From Terriglobia bacterium (lineage in GTDB: Bacteria > Acidobacteriota > Terriglobia > JAJPHL01), in assembly GCA_021325275.1 (NCBI GenBank), contig JAJPHL010000030.1:38567-102566 (forward strand): 64,000 nt of DNA. The letters run 5' to 3'. Each line of letters starts with the position of its first letter. Position 1 is the stretch's first letter. A program made the position numbers and the translations under genes. Shown here piece after piece: positions 27,236-36,622 of the stretch. The notes under the pieces are model-generated. The model did not search any database, was not told the DNA's origin, and saw nothing but the letters and a program-made list of their open reading frames with translations.

Positions 27236-28210
27236 CTATTTCTCGGCCGGCATCCCGAGCATCGACTTCACGGTTCGCAGCACGGCGGGCCAGGACGTGC
27301 TTTGTGGATTGATGGCGTCGAAGTGGCTGCGGCCTTCCTGCGTTTGCAGCGCGACTTGGTCGCCGCCCTTCTGCGCGTCGCGAATGTAGGGTTCTACGAG
27401 ACTCTTCCAGCGCTGATCCGCGCCGGCGCGAATGATGAACTCTTGCCGCACTCCGAGTGGAACCCACGCGGCCGCCGCGCCCTCGCGATAGCGCTCGAGA
27501 ACTTTGTCCGGCGGGCCGCCCATGAAGTCGGTGACCACGGAACCTCCGCACATCTGACGCTCCATCGGCTGAACGCTCTCGAGATCCGCGGGTCCATCGA
27601 TCACCAACACGCCGTGGAATTTCAGCGGATTCGCGGTGTACAGCATGCGCTTCGCCGGCAATTTGGGACGGGCCGCCAACCACAGAGCGAGTTGTCCGCC
27701 GGACGAATGACCCATCACGATCGCGCGATTCAGGTCGAAGTGATACTTCGGTGCGGCTTCCCGCAGTTTGTCCGCAGCCTTGCCGAGATCGACGTAGGTT
27801 TCCGGCCATCCTCCGCCGCCGGGACTGCCGAGGCGTCGATACTCGATGCTCCACGTGGCGATGCCCGCGTCGGCGAGCGCCTGTGCCATCGGCCGAAGCA
27901 ACTCGTACGATACGACCGGTTCCGGCAATCCCTCGAGCTTTTGCGACCAGCATCCGCCGTGAACCAGCACGACCACCGGAATCGATGCGCTCGGCTGTTT
28001 CGGCAATCGCACTTCGACGAATTGCAGCTCTTTGTCGCCATAGGTGATGCGATCTGACGCGGGTGCTGTCGGCTGATGCAACAATTCCACGGGATTCGTT
28101 CCGGGGTCTTGCGACCAGACAGAGCAAGCGACGGCGAAGAGCGCGGCTAACCGAATTGCGGGACGGATCGGCACTAGATACATACGCATAAAGCAAGGAA
28201 CGCGATGCAT
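27236..28210 (-). CDS. Secreted alpha/beta-hydrolase (esterase/lipase-like)
   Basis: 324 aa from the ATG at 28210; ATGs at 28189 and 28183 are alternatives. Longer in-frame versions would overlap the upstream gene. After the signal peptide (AIRLAALFAVACSVWSQ) come the oxyanion-hole HGG (PVVVLVHGGCWSQKL), the nucleophile elbow GHSSGG (AIVMGHSSGGQLALWLAA) and late acid/His candidates (IIRAGADQRWKS, GRSHFDAI). This matches BD-FAE/HSL-type esterases. The substrate is not predictable. It lies 26 nt downstream of the TMTC-like gene and is probably co-transcribed. Confidence 0.85.
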   Translation of the reverse strand: MHRVPCFMRMYLVPIRPAIRLAALFAVACSVWSQDPGTNPVELLHQPTAPASDRITYGDKELQFVEVRLPKQPSASIPVVVLVHGGCWSQKLEGLPEPVVSYELLRPMAQALADAGIATWSIEYRRLGSPGGGGWPETYVDLGKAADKLREAAPKYHFDLNRAIVMGHSSGGQLALWLAARPKLPAKRMLYTANPLKFHGVLVIDGPADLESVQPMERQMCGGSVVTDFMGGPPDKVLERYREGAAAAWVPLGVRQEFIIRAGADQRWKSLVEPYIRDAQKGGDQVALQTQEGRSHFDAINPQSTSWPAVLRTVKSMLGMPAEK

Positions 28211-28236
28211 CGCCAAAAGTTCCAGCGTTTTTGCGG

Positions 28237-29595
28237 CTACGGCGCTTTCGGGCCGGGCAGGGACTCCGGGAACTGTCCGTTCCGCAGATGCTCGAGGTAT
28301 TCCCGTACGGTCTTCTCGTTCGGATTGCGCCGCGCTGCCTCTTCGAGGACACCCCGGGCCTCCTCGAAGCGCATCTCCAGAAACATCACACGGGCCAAGC
28401 ACACCGACGCCAGCGCGGAATCGGGTGTCACGTCGAGCGCGTGTCTCCAGAACGGCTCTTCATCGTGCCAAAACTCGATTTGCCGGTGCGTCGCGACGGC
28501 TCCGGCCGTCGCGAGGAGCAAGCATCCAACGGGCAAAACGCGTCGCGGCATCCTCGCCAGCAGAACCGCGATCAGCAGGCAAGCTCCGGTGGTCGCGACA
28601 TAACACATGCGGTCCTGCACCAGCAGCGCCGGCTCCCGCAATGGCGCTGTCAAAATCGGAACGGAAAACGGCACGGCGATCAATACACCGCAAAGGATCA
28701 AGTCGGAGCGCAGCGCGTGGTCGCGGCATCGGGCCGCGAGGATCACATACAGCGCGATGCCGAGCCACACCGCAATCACGAGTGCGCGGCTGGGCGGATC
28801 GTAGGTGATCGTCAGCGGCCACGGCCAGAAAAGGTTTTTCACGTACTGCGCGGTGATGGCTGGGTAGATCCGAAGTGCCGCAAACGGCGTTCGCAGCGCT
28901 CCTGCTGGGGGACCGCCGAGTACTGCGAGGCGGGCGCCGAAGTACGCTGCATCGATCGCCGCAAACGGCCATGCAGCTCCCATGGCCGATCGCCAGTTGT
29001 GCGGCTTGATGCAGAGCCAGGCGAGCGCGAAGACCAGTACCGGCATCAGCGCGGCGCCCTCCTTGGTGAACACGGCCAGCGCCGCCAGGGCCCAACTCCA
29101 GCGGGGTTTTCGATGCACGAAGCAGGCCAGCGAGGCCAATGTCAGCGCGTCCGACTGTGTTTCCGTTAAGCCGACCATCCACGCGACCGCCTCCACATGG
29201 AGAGGATGCACGGCGAACAGTAGCGCGGCCGCCATGGAGACCGCCGCGCTCTGCCCAATTCCCAGCAGCAGCAAATAGAGGCTGACGGTCGCCGCGGCGT
29301 GAAACAAAATCCCGGTCGAGTGTAGGGCGAACGGCGAGAGTCCGAAGGTCCGCTGTAGCGCGGTGAAGGAGAGAATCGCCAGCGGCCGGTAGACAAGATA
29401 GTTCCAGGGACCGCGACCTAGGAATCCCCAATAGTCAGACGTGAACGCGGAGGAGACCGTGCCATGGATCAAGCGTGGGTTGTCGACCAGGAGCACCTGA
29501 TCGTCATAGATGAATCCACCGCCCAACGCCGGAGCGAACAATACGATGACCAGCAACGCCAGACAGATCGTTGCGCGTCCGGTCTGCTCGAGCAT
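28237..29595 (-). CDS. Polytopic membrane protein resembling TMTC/PMT O-mannosyltransferases, short TPR end
   Basis: 452 aa with about ten hydrophobic segments. The first loop carries DDQVLLVDNPRLIHG (an Asp pair where GT-C enzymes bind lipid-sugar donors), and YRPLAILSFTALQRTFG and FAVHPLHVEAVAWMVGLTE are strongly TMTC/DUF1736-like. The C-terminal 70 residues are soluble and TPR-like (ALASVCLARVMFLEMRFEEA, RGVLEEAARRNPNEKTVREY). Family members transfer mannose or other sugars to exported proteins. The TPR region is much shorter than in eukaryotic TMTCs. The gene is in a minus-strand series with the YncE-like and hydrolase genes. Confidence 0.8.
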   Translation of the reverse strand: MLEQTGRATICLALLVIVLFAPALGGGFIYDDQVLLVDNPRLIHGTVSSAFTSDYWGFLGRGPWNYLVYRPLAILSFTALQRTFGLSPFALHSTGILFHAAATVSLYLLLLGIGQSAAVSMAAALLFAVHPLHVEAVAWMVGLTETQSDALTLASLACFVHRKPRWSWALAALAVFTKEGAALMPVLVFALAWLCIKPHNWRSAMGAAWPFAAIDAAYFGARLAVLGGPPAGALRTPFAALRIYPAITAQYVKNLFWPWPLTITYDPPSRALVIAVWLGIALYVILAARCRDHALRSDLILCGVLIAVPFSVPILTAPLREPALLVQDRMCYVATTGACLLIAVLLARMPRRVLPVGCLLLATAGAVATHRQIEFWHDEEPFWRHALDVTPDSALASVCLARVMFLEMRFEEARGVLEEAARRNPNEKTVREYLEHLRNGQFPESLPGPKAP

Positions 29596-29603
29596 GGCCC
29601 GAA

Positions 29604-30743
29604 CTATTTCCCAACCACAACAATCGTGAACGACCCAGGGATCGGCGGCGCAAATCCGCCGCGACCACCGCGACCGCCATCAGCCCCGGCGGGCGGAGGA
29701 GGCGGGGCCGGGCCGCGTTCCTGACTCATCGCCAAAATGTGGCCGGTCTTCGAGTCCAAGGTGCACGTGCGTGCTCCGTTCATCGTGTTCAGGTTCTGCT
29801 CCACTTCGAAAGTGGTGGGACTCGTTTCTTTGATCACGGTCAAGGTGCCGTTGCCGTGCGTGCTGAACGCTTCCATCGTCGACGGATTGAAGACCGCGCC
29901 GTCAGAGCCGCCCGCGAGCGGAAGATTCGCGAGAATCTTGCCGTCCTTGGCGCTCAGAATCACCATCATCGGTTGCGGAGGCGTTGCCGGTGGATTGCCC
30001 GAACTCGCGCACGCCGCGAACAGCACTTGATTCTTCACGTCGATCGCCAATCCGTTGCAGCGACCCTTGTCGCCGAGCGGATAATGTGCCACAGCTTTCA
30101 TGGTTTTCGCGTCGACGGCGGTCACGCTGCCTTGCGCGTCCTGCATGACTACGTACAACATGCCTTTGCCATCGCCCACGCCTTGCTCCGGCACGCCGCC
30201 CAAATCGACGGTGCCAAGGACCGCGCCATCTTTCGCGTCGATCACTGTGGCGTCCTTGGTGGGATGGCTGAAAACGTAGACGCGATCGTTGAAGGAATCG
30301 AAATAGATGCCGTCGGGCCGCGCCGCTTCGGCGGCATCGATGGTCTTGATCAGCTTCATCGTCTTGGTGTCGAACATCGAAACGGGACGGCTGCTGGTAA
30401 ATCCATGGCCGGATTTCGGATCCACCGCCGCGCCGTTTCCGCCGACGCCGTCGATCTCGCCGACCAGTTCGATCGTGTCAAGGTTGTAGACGGACAATCG
30501 CGTAGGAACGGCCGCGACCGCCGGTTGTGTATCGGTCGCCTCGCGCGCAGGCGACCCGCGCCGCGGAATGTACAAACGACGTCCCGCCGAATCGGCGTAG
30601 ATGTAGTCCCAGCCGCCTTCGCCGCCGACCTTCGCCATCTTCAACACCTTGTACGGTCCGGTGCTTTCGGTCTTCGGTGCTTGTGCTGCAACAAGCAAAA
30701 CCACAGCGGCGATCGCCGCGACGACAAGAATCGCTTTTTTCAT
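29604..30743 (-). CDS. Exported YncE-like beta-propeller protein
   Basis: 379 aa from the ATG at 30743, chosen because GGAGGAG precedes it; an ATG ten codons earlier is less likely. The signal peptide is ILVVAAIAAVVLLVAAQ. Repeated propeller strands of the YVTN/YncE type follow: RLSVYNLDTIELVGEIDGV, SMFDTKTMKLIKTIDAA, ATVIDAKDGAVLGTVDLGG, TAVDAKTMKAVAHYPLGDKG. A Pro/Gly-rich segment (GPAPPPPPAGADGGRGGRGG) lies near the C-terminus. Ligand and role are unknown; many relatives are secreted quinoprotein-like or surface-layer-associated proteins. It diverges from an ADOP permease over 117 bp. Confidence 0.8.
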   Translation of the reverse strand: MKKAILVVAAIAAVVLLVAAQAPKTESTGPYKVLKMAKVGGEGGWDYIYADSAGRRLYIPRRGSPAREATDTQPAVAAVPTRLSVYNLDTIELVGEIDGVGGNGAAVDPKSGHGFTSSRPVSMFDTKTMKLIKTIDAAEAARPDGIYFDSFNDRVYVFSHPTKDATVIDAKDGAVLGTVDLGGVPEQGVGDGKGMLYVVMQDAQGSVTAVDAKTMKAVAHYPLGDKGRCNGLAIDVKNQVLFAACASSGNPPATPPQPMMVILSAKDGKILANLPLAGGSDGAVFNPSTMEAFSTHGNGTLTVIKETSPTTFEVEQNLNTMNGARTCTLDSKTGHILAMSQERGPAPPPPPAGADGGRGGRGGFAPPIPGSFTIVVVGK

Positions 30744-30860
30744 TGGAAACTCCTCCAGGGAATGTTCTGGCACCGAATCTTACCACTAAGGGCTTCGGGA
30801 AGAAAGGAAGGGGGAGAAACGTCATACTCATCTACAATCTTTTCCAGGCGGGAGGATCGC

Positions 30861-33299
30861 ATGATTGTCCGCATCGCATCGCTCTTGCAGGACGTTCGCT
30901 ACGTGTTCCGGCAAATCCGGCGCTCGCCGGGATTCGCGACCACCATTGTTCTCACCGTGGGACTCGCCGTGGGCGCGAACACCGCCCTGTTTTCGCTGAT
31001 TGACGGCGTGATGCTGCACCCGTTGCACTATCCGCATCCCGAGCGGGTGGTCCTGCTGTGGACCGGCGATCCCGCGCATGGGCAGCTTTACTCGATGTCG
31101 TATCCGCAATTCGAATTGTTCCGTGAGCGCGCCAAGAGCCTTGACGTTGCCGCCTACGACGACGAATCGGTGACATGGAGCAGTGGCGGCGATCCCGAAC
31201 GAATCGAGGGTGGCCGCGTGTCGCGCGAGTATTTTCCGCTGTTGGGTGCGCAACCGGCGCTGGGACGCAACTTCTCGGCGGAGGAGGATTCTCCCGGTGG
31301 TCCGCCCGTGGCGATGATCAGCTACAGCGCGTGGGTGAATCGCTACCACCGCGATCCCGCCGTCGTTGGGAAACCCATTTCGATCGACCGATTGCCATTC
31401 ACGATCATCGGCGTGGCCGCAAAGGATTTCGATTTCCTGGGCGAGAACGTTGAAGTGTGGCGTCCCCGGACGTTTGAAACGCGCAGCTACGCGGCCGGCG
31501 CGGTACGGCTTGGCGAGACATATCTCACGCTGATCGCGCGGCTCAAGCCCGGCGTGTCGCTGGAAGAAGCGCGCGCCGAGGTCGCGGTGATCGACGCCGC
31601 CGACCAGCGCGAGCGTCCGCGCAAAAGCGACGCCCGCGATGCCATCCAAATCGATTTGCTCGAACATCAGGTATTCAACAATGTGCGATCGGGCTTATGG
31701 GTGCTGTGGGGCGCGGTGATCTGCGTTCTGCTGATCGCCTGCGCCAACGTGGCGAACTTGATGATGTCTCGCGCCTGGACGCGCCGTTCCGAAATCGCGG
31801 CGCGCGTTGCTTTGGGCGCGAGCTACGGACGGATCACGCAACAATTGCTGGCGGAAAGCTTGGTGCTTACCATGCTGGGCGGGCTCATCGCGTTGCCCGT
31901 GGCGCGATCGTTGCTCGTCTGGCTCGTCGGATTGGTTCGCGAGACAACGCCGCAGGTGCCCGACGTCCATTTGAATCCGAGCGTAATGTTTCTGGCGCTG
32001 GCGGTGTGCGCCATGGTCGGCGTGCTCTTTGGTCTGGCGCCGGTCGCGCTGCTCACGCGGGGAATCTCTGGCGGACTCATCGGCAAAGAGCGATCCGTTA
32101 CCGAATCGCGCGCGGCCAAAGCATCCCGCAGCGCGTTTGTCACGGTTCAGATCGCGCTTTCCATCGTGTTGCTGGCCGGCGCGGGATTATTGGTGCGCAG
32201 CTTTTACGCGATGCGGGCCGCGCCCACCGGATTGCGTCCGGATCGCGTCATCGTCCAGCCGCTCACGTTGATGGAGGAACGCTACGACAAAAACGAAGCG
32301 CGCAATGCGTTTTACAACGAAGCGCTGCGGCGTATTCAGAGTCTGCCGGGTGTGGAGAGCGCGGCGATTTCCTCGCGCGTGACGCTGGTTCATTCGGGAC
32401 TCGGCTACGAAATTCACGTCGCCGGGCGGCCGGAAGCGCCGGGGCACGCGGATACGGCGCGTGCACGCTCGGTGAGCGCCGAGTACTTCGACATGCTCGG
32501 CGTCCCGATCGTCGCCGGACGGAATTTCAACGCGCACGATACCGCGAATTCACAGCGCGTCATGTTGGTGAACGAAAAGTTCGCGCGGGAATATTTTCCC
32601 GGCGCGAATTCCGCGCAGAACGCCTTGGGCAAACTGGTGACTTACTCGACCGACGCCGTGACCTGCCAGATTGTCGGCGTGGTGCGCGACGTGCGCGTCG
32701 CCGTGGCCAGCACCGACGTCAACGAGGAAATCTACTTGCCGCTTGAGCAGCGTCCGTTGCTCGGCGCGTACCTCGTGGTGCGTGCCGCGGGCGATCCTTA
32801 CGCGTTGACGCCCGAAATTCGCTCGGAACTTCAGAAAATCGATCCCGAACAAGCCGTGCACGACTCGCGCACACTTAATTGGATGATCGATCATCGTTTC
32901 GCGCGTCCGCAAAACACGCTGACCGCGCTCGGTGCCTTCGCCGCAACCGCACTGCTGCTGGCGGCGCTGGGAATTTACGGCTTGCAAGCGTACTCGGTGG
33001 CGCAACGGTCGCGGGAAATCGGCATCCGGATGGCGTTGGGCGCCACGCCGGTGAAAGTGTTGCTCGCCGTCCTCGGCGACAGCGCGCGCTTGGCCGCGAT
33101 CGGTCTGGCCGTCGGCTGGCCTGCGGCATTCGTGCTGGCGCGCGTTTACGCCTCGCTGCTGTTCCAAGTGACGCCCGGCGATCCGCTGACAATGGCCGCG
33201 GTGCTCGCTGGCCTAGCGACGTTGGTAATCGGGTCAACGTATCTGCCGGCGCGCCGGGCGTCGCGCGTGGATCCGGCCATCGTGCTGCGCGGGGAATAG
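30861..33299 (+). CDS. ADOP-type ABC transporter permease (duplicated MacB_PCD/FtsX, no ATPase)
   Basis: 812 aa from the ATG at 30861, with a GGGAGG ribosome-binding site. The frame stays open far upstream, but that part is antisense to the YncE-like gene. N-terminus LLQDVRYVFRQIRRSPGFAT, then TM1 (IVLTVGLAVGANTALFSLID), periplasmic domain 1, a three-span block (VLWGAVICVLLIACANVANL...), periplasmic domain 2 and the last block (SREIGIRMALGA, then PARRASRVDPAIVLRGE). The design and length match the permease at 3322-5733. No ATPase is nearby. It may export a compound or act in a signalling complex; this is not determinable here. Confidence 0.9.
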   Translation: MIVRIASLLQDVRYVFRQIRRSPGFATTIVLTVGLAVGANTALFSLIDGVMLHPLHYPHPERVVLLWTGDPAHGQLYSMSYPQFELFRERAKSLDVAAYDDESVTWSSGGDPERIEGGRVSREYFPLLGAQPALGRNFSAEEDSPGGPPVAMISYSAWVNRYHRDPAVVGKPISIDRLPFTIIGVAAKDFDFLGENVEVWRPRTFETRSYAAGAVRLGETYLTLIARLKPGVSLEEARAEVAVIDAADQRERPRKSDARDAIQIDLLEHQVFNNVRSGLWVLWGAVICVLLIACANVANLMMSRAWTRRSEIAARVALGASYGRITQQLLAESLVLTMLGGLIALPVARSLLVWLVGLVRETTPQVPDVHLNPSVMFLALAVCAMVGVLFGLAPVALLTRGISGGLIGKERSVTESRAAKASRSAFVTVQIALSIVLLAGAGLLVRSFYAMRAAPTGLRPDRVIVQPLTLMEERYDKNEARNAFYNEALRRIQSLPGVESAAISSRVTLVHSGLGYEIHVAGRPEAPGHADTARARSVSAEYFDMLGVPIVAGRNFNAHDTANSQRVMLVNEKFAREYFPGANSAQNALGKLVTYSTDAVTCQIVGVVRDVRVAVASTDVNEEIYLPLEQRPLLGAYLVVRAAGDPYALTPEIRSELQKIDPEQAVHDSRTLNWMIDHRFARPQNTLTALGAFAATALLLAALGIYGLQAYSVAQRSREIGIRMALGATPVKVLLAVLGDSARLAAIGLAVGWPAAFVLARVYASLLFQVTPGDPLTMAAVLAGLATLVIGSTYLPARRASRVDPAIVLRGE

Positions 33300-33351
33300 G
33301 CCGTCGGCGACTGTGTTATTCTAGCGGCTCATCCCATTGCATGACGGGCAC

Positions 33352-35748
33352 ATGATTGGCCGCCTGATCTCTCATTTCGAAGTTGTCGCACGACTCGGTG
33401 AAGGCGGCATGGGCGTGGTCTACAAGGCGCGCGATACGTCGCTGGATCGCTTTGTGGCGCTGAAAGTTTTGCAACCCTACGCTGTCGCCGATCCCGAACG
33501 CCGCCGCCGCTTTGTGCAAGAGGCAAAATCGGCCTCCGCTCTGAATCATCCCAACATCGTTCACATCTACGAAATCGGCGAGCATGAAGGATCGCTCTTC
33601 ATCGCCATGGAATACGTCGACGGTTATTCGCTCAACGATTTGATCCTCGGAAAAGAGCCGCTGGCGCTCCCGCTCATCCTCCGTATTTCCGTGCAGATCG
33701 CCGACGCACTGGCGACGGCGCACGCTTCCGGCATCGTGCATCGCGACCTGAAGCCCTCGAACATCATGATCTCGCAAACGGGTTTGGCCAAGTTGGTCGA
33801 TTTCGGCCTGGCGAAGCTCGTGGAAGCGCCCGCCGAGGAGGAAGTCTCGCAGACGGAGGAAACGCGCAGCATGCGCAAAGTCGCGCCGCGCACGCAGGAA
33901 GGCACGGTGATCGGAACGGCGCCGTACATGTCGCCGGAGCAAGCGGAGGGGAAGAAAGTCGACGCACGCTCCGACATTTTTTCGTTCGGCGCGGTGCTGT
34001 ACGAAACGTTGACGGGGAAACGCGCGTTTTCCGGCGCCACGCGAATGGCCACGCTCACGGCGGTGATGCGCGAAGAGCCCGCGCCCGTGAGCCAAAGCGT
34101 CCCGGATGCGCCGGTGGATCTGGTGCGTGTGATCGATCGCTGCTTGCGCAAGGATCTCGGGCGGCGCGCACAAAACATGTCCGATGTGAAGATCCAGTTG
34201 GAAGAAATCCGCGAGGGAAGTTCGAGCGCGCCGCACTCCGCGGCAACCGTCGCCGTCTCGCAGACCACCGCACCGGTGGTGCGGCGCCCCTTCTTGCCAT
34301 GGATGATCGCGGCCGCGGTGTTGGTAATAGCCGGCATCGGATTCTACATGTGGCGAGGACAAAGCGCGCGTCCCATCGATTCGCTCGCCGTGCTTCCGTT
34401 TCTGAACGCCGCCAACGATCCCAACACGGAGTATCTGAGCGACGGCGTCACGGAGAATCTCACCAATTCGCTGGCGCAATTGCCCAATTTGCGCGTGGCC
34501 CCGCGCATGTCATCGTTGCATTTCAAGGACGCCGATCCAAAACGCGCGGCGGCCGAACTGGGCGTGCGCGCATTGCTCACCGGCAGCGTGCGACAACAAG
34601 GCGACGCGTTAGCCATCAGCGTGGAATTGATCGACGCCGCGGACAATCGCCACATTTGGGGCCAACGCTACGATCGCAAGACCGCCGATCTGGCCGCGAT
34701 TCAGCAACAGATCACCAGCGACGTCGCCGACAAGCTCGATCGCAAACTGGGCGGAGTGGAGCGGCAGCAGATCGCCAAGCGCTACTCGACGAACTCCGAA
34801 GCGTACCGGCAATATCTGGAAGGTCACTACCTCCTGGAGAAAATCACGCCGGAAGGCATCTCCAAGGGACTCGAGTTGATGCGGCAAGCCATTGACAAAG
34901 ATCCGACCTTCGCACCGGCCTACGAGGGACTCTCTTACGGCTACTGGATGCCCGTCGATTTGTTCACTGCGCCACAAGAAGGCATGCCAAAGGCGAAAGT
35001 CGCCGCCGCCAAAGCCCTGGAGTTGGACGACACCCTGGCGGAAGCGCACCTCGACATGGGTTGCATTCTTTTCATGTACGACTACGATTGGCCGCGCGCC
35101 GGAAAGGAGCTTCAACGGGCCTTGGAGCTGAAGCCGGACTACGCTCGAGGCCATGAACTCTACGGTTGGTATCTGATCTCAGTCGGACGCGTGAATGAAG
35201 GCGCTGAGGAGAGCCGAAAAGCCGTGCAATTGGATCCGCTGAATGCGGAAACAAATTGGCAGGTGGGTTTGAATCTACACTTGGCGCATCAAGACGACGA
35301 GACGATCCAACTCCTCGACAAGGGTATCGAGATGTCTCCGAATTTTTGGCCGTCGATCATGACGATAGGCCAGGCGTACGCCGCGAAACGCGAGCTGCCG
35401 CGGGCGATCGAACAGTTTCAGCAAGCGCGCAAGATCGAGCCGGACGCGCCCTGGCCGCTGGCGGAACTCGGACACGCCTACGCGGTCAGCGGGAAAAAAG
35501 TCGAGGCGGAGAAGGCGCTCCAGGAACTGCTCGCGTGGCGCAAACGCACCTACATCACGACCTATCACATGGCGCAGGTTTATCTGGGCCTGGGGAATCG
35601 CGATCAGGCCATGGCGAACCTCGAAAAGGCATATGAAGAGCGCTCGACGCTCATAACTTTCCTGCCGATGGATCCGGAAATGGATCCGCTGCGGGCGGAT
35701 CCGCGCTTCAAGGATTTGCTAAAGAAGGTCGGTTTGTCCGAAAAATGA
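33352..35748 (+). CDS. Serine/threonine kinase with TolB-like domain and TPR repeats
   Basis: 798 aa from the ATG at 33352. Kinase domain: GEGGMGVVYKARD, VALKVLQ, HRDLKPSNIMIS, DFGLAKLV, APYMSPEQAEG. The activation segment is lengthened by an acidic stretch (EAPAEEEVSQTEETRSMRK). A membrane span (WMIAAAVLVIAGIGFYMW) near residue 325 is followed by a TolB/FlgO-like domain (SLAVLPFLNAANDPNTEYLS, GVRALLTGSVRQQGDALAIS) and then five or so TPRs (about residues 490-780). This is a receptor-type kinase whose external part probably binds proteins. It lies 52 nt after the ADOP permease and may share its transcript. Confidence 0.92.
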   Translation: MIGRLISHFEVVARLGEGGMGVVYKARDTSLDRFVALKVLQPYAVADPERRRRFVQEAKSASALNHPNIVHIYEIGEHEGSLFIAMEYVDGYSLNDLILGKEPLALPLILRISVQIADALATAHASGIVHRDLKPSNIMISQTGLAKLVDFGLAKLVEAPAEEEVSQTEETRSMRKVAPRTQEGTVIGTAPYMSPEQAEGKKVDARSDIFSFGAVLYETLTGKRAFSGATRMATLTAVMREEPAPVSQSVPDAPVDLVRVIDRCLRKDLGRRAQNMSDVKIQLEEIREGSSSAPHSAATVAVSQTTAPVVRRPFLPWMIAAAVLVIAGIGFYMWRGQSARPIDSLAVLPFLNAANDPNTEYLSDGVTENLTNSLAQLPNLRVAPRMSSLHFKDADPKRAAAELGVRALLTGSVRQQGDALAISVELIDAADNRHIWGQRYDRKTADLAAIQQQITSDVADKLDRKLGGVERQQIAKRYSTNSEAYRQYLEGHYLLEKITPEGISKGLELMRQAIDKDPTFAPAYEGLSYGYWMPVDLFTAPQEGMPKAKVAAAKALELDDTLAEAHLDMGCILFMYDYDWPRAGKELQRALELKPDYARGHELYGWYLISVGRVNEGAEESRKAVQLDPLNAETNWQVGLNLHLAHQDDETIQLLDKGIEMSPNFWPSIMTIGQAYAAKRELPRAIEQFQQARKIEPDAPWPLAELGHAYAVSGKKVEAEKALQELLAWRKRTYITTYHMAQVYLGLGNRDQAMANLEKAYEERSTLITFLPMDPEMDPLRADPRFKDLLKKVGLSEK

Positions 35749-35822
35749 CGCTGCACCGATGCAACAGCATCACGGCTGGGTAGCAGTTTCGAAGTAATTG
35801 CGGCACCGGCGGTCACCAGAAC

Positions 35823-36605
35823 ATGACGCGCAGACATCTCTTCGAAATTCACGACTTGGTATGGTGTCCGCTTGGCCTGCGCGACGCCCTGACCGATCTC
35901 CTGCAATTTGCGCTGAACTTCGGAAATCACTACCGGTGTGCGGTCCCCCGTCTCCACCATGCTTTAGAAACCGTCCAGACTCGTCAGATCGTTGACTTGT
36001 GCTCAGGCGGTGGCGGGCCTTGGTTTCGTCTGCTGCGCCAGTTTGACGAGCAGGGATACCAGGTCAAGGTGCGCCTCACCGATAAATACCCGAACCTGAA
36101 AGCTCTCGAAAACGTCCCCGCAGCTTATAGGAACTGCCTGCAATTTGAATCAGGTTCGGTGGATGCAACCGATCTGCCGGCGGCGTTAGTGGGCTTTCGC
36201 ACGCTTTTCTCTTCGTTCCATCACTTTGAGCCCAACGCCGCCAGAGCGATCCTGGCCGACGCCGTGAGCAAGAGGCAGGGGATCGCGGTTTTTGAATTCA
36301 CGCGGCGGCATCTACTAGCCGTTCTATTCATGTTGCTTTCACCGCTAGCAGTGTTTGCGATTCCGTTCCTTCGGCCCTTCCGGTGGTCGCGCCTATACTG
36401 GGGGCTGATTGCCTGCGTAACGGTAGCGCCCTTCGACGGCATTGTCTCCTGTCTTCGAACCTATTCGCCGGCGGACCTTCGAGCCATGGTCGAGACACTT
36501 GGGGATTGCGGCTATGTTTGGGAAATCGGCGAGGATAACTCTGGTCCGTCCCCTGTACCCATAACGTACTTAGTTGGATATCCTCGTGTCCTGCCTCAAG
36601 CGTAG
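35823..36605 (+). CDS. Class I SAM-dependent methyltransferase-like protein with membrane segment
   Basis: 260 aa. Motif I of class I methyltransferases is clear (RQIVDLCSGGGGPWFRLL, about residues 55-72), followed by an acidic post-I loop (VRLTDKYPNLKALENV) and a motif IV-like region (LFSSFHHFEPNAARAILADA). Residues 165-205 are hydrophobic (LLAVLFMLLSPLAVFAIPFL), suggesting membrane attachment. The target is unknown. It is the first gene after the kinase and converges, 17 nt away, with the putative selenoprotein gene. Confidence 0.7.
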   Translation: MTRRHLFEIHDLVWCPLGLRDALTDLLQFALNFGNHYRCAVPRLHHALETVQTRQIVDLCSGGGGPWFRLLRQFDEQGYQVKVRLTDKYPNLKALENVPAAYRNCLQFESGSVDATDLPAALVGFRTLFSSFHHFEPNAARAILADAVSKRQGIAVFEFTRRHLLAVLFMLLSPLAVFAIPFLRPFRWSRLYWGLIACVTVAPFDGIVSCLRTYSPADLRAMVETLGDCGYVWEIGEDNSGPSPVPITYLVGYPRVLPQA

Positions 36606-36622
36606 TCGCCAACTGATTTCGA

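Noticed and set aside
29571..30860. Long N-terminal extension of the second ADOP permease
   Set aside because: It is antisense to the YncE-like gene and Arg/His-rich; the ATG at 30861 has a good ribosome-binding site and a canonical ADOP start.
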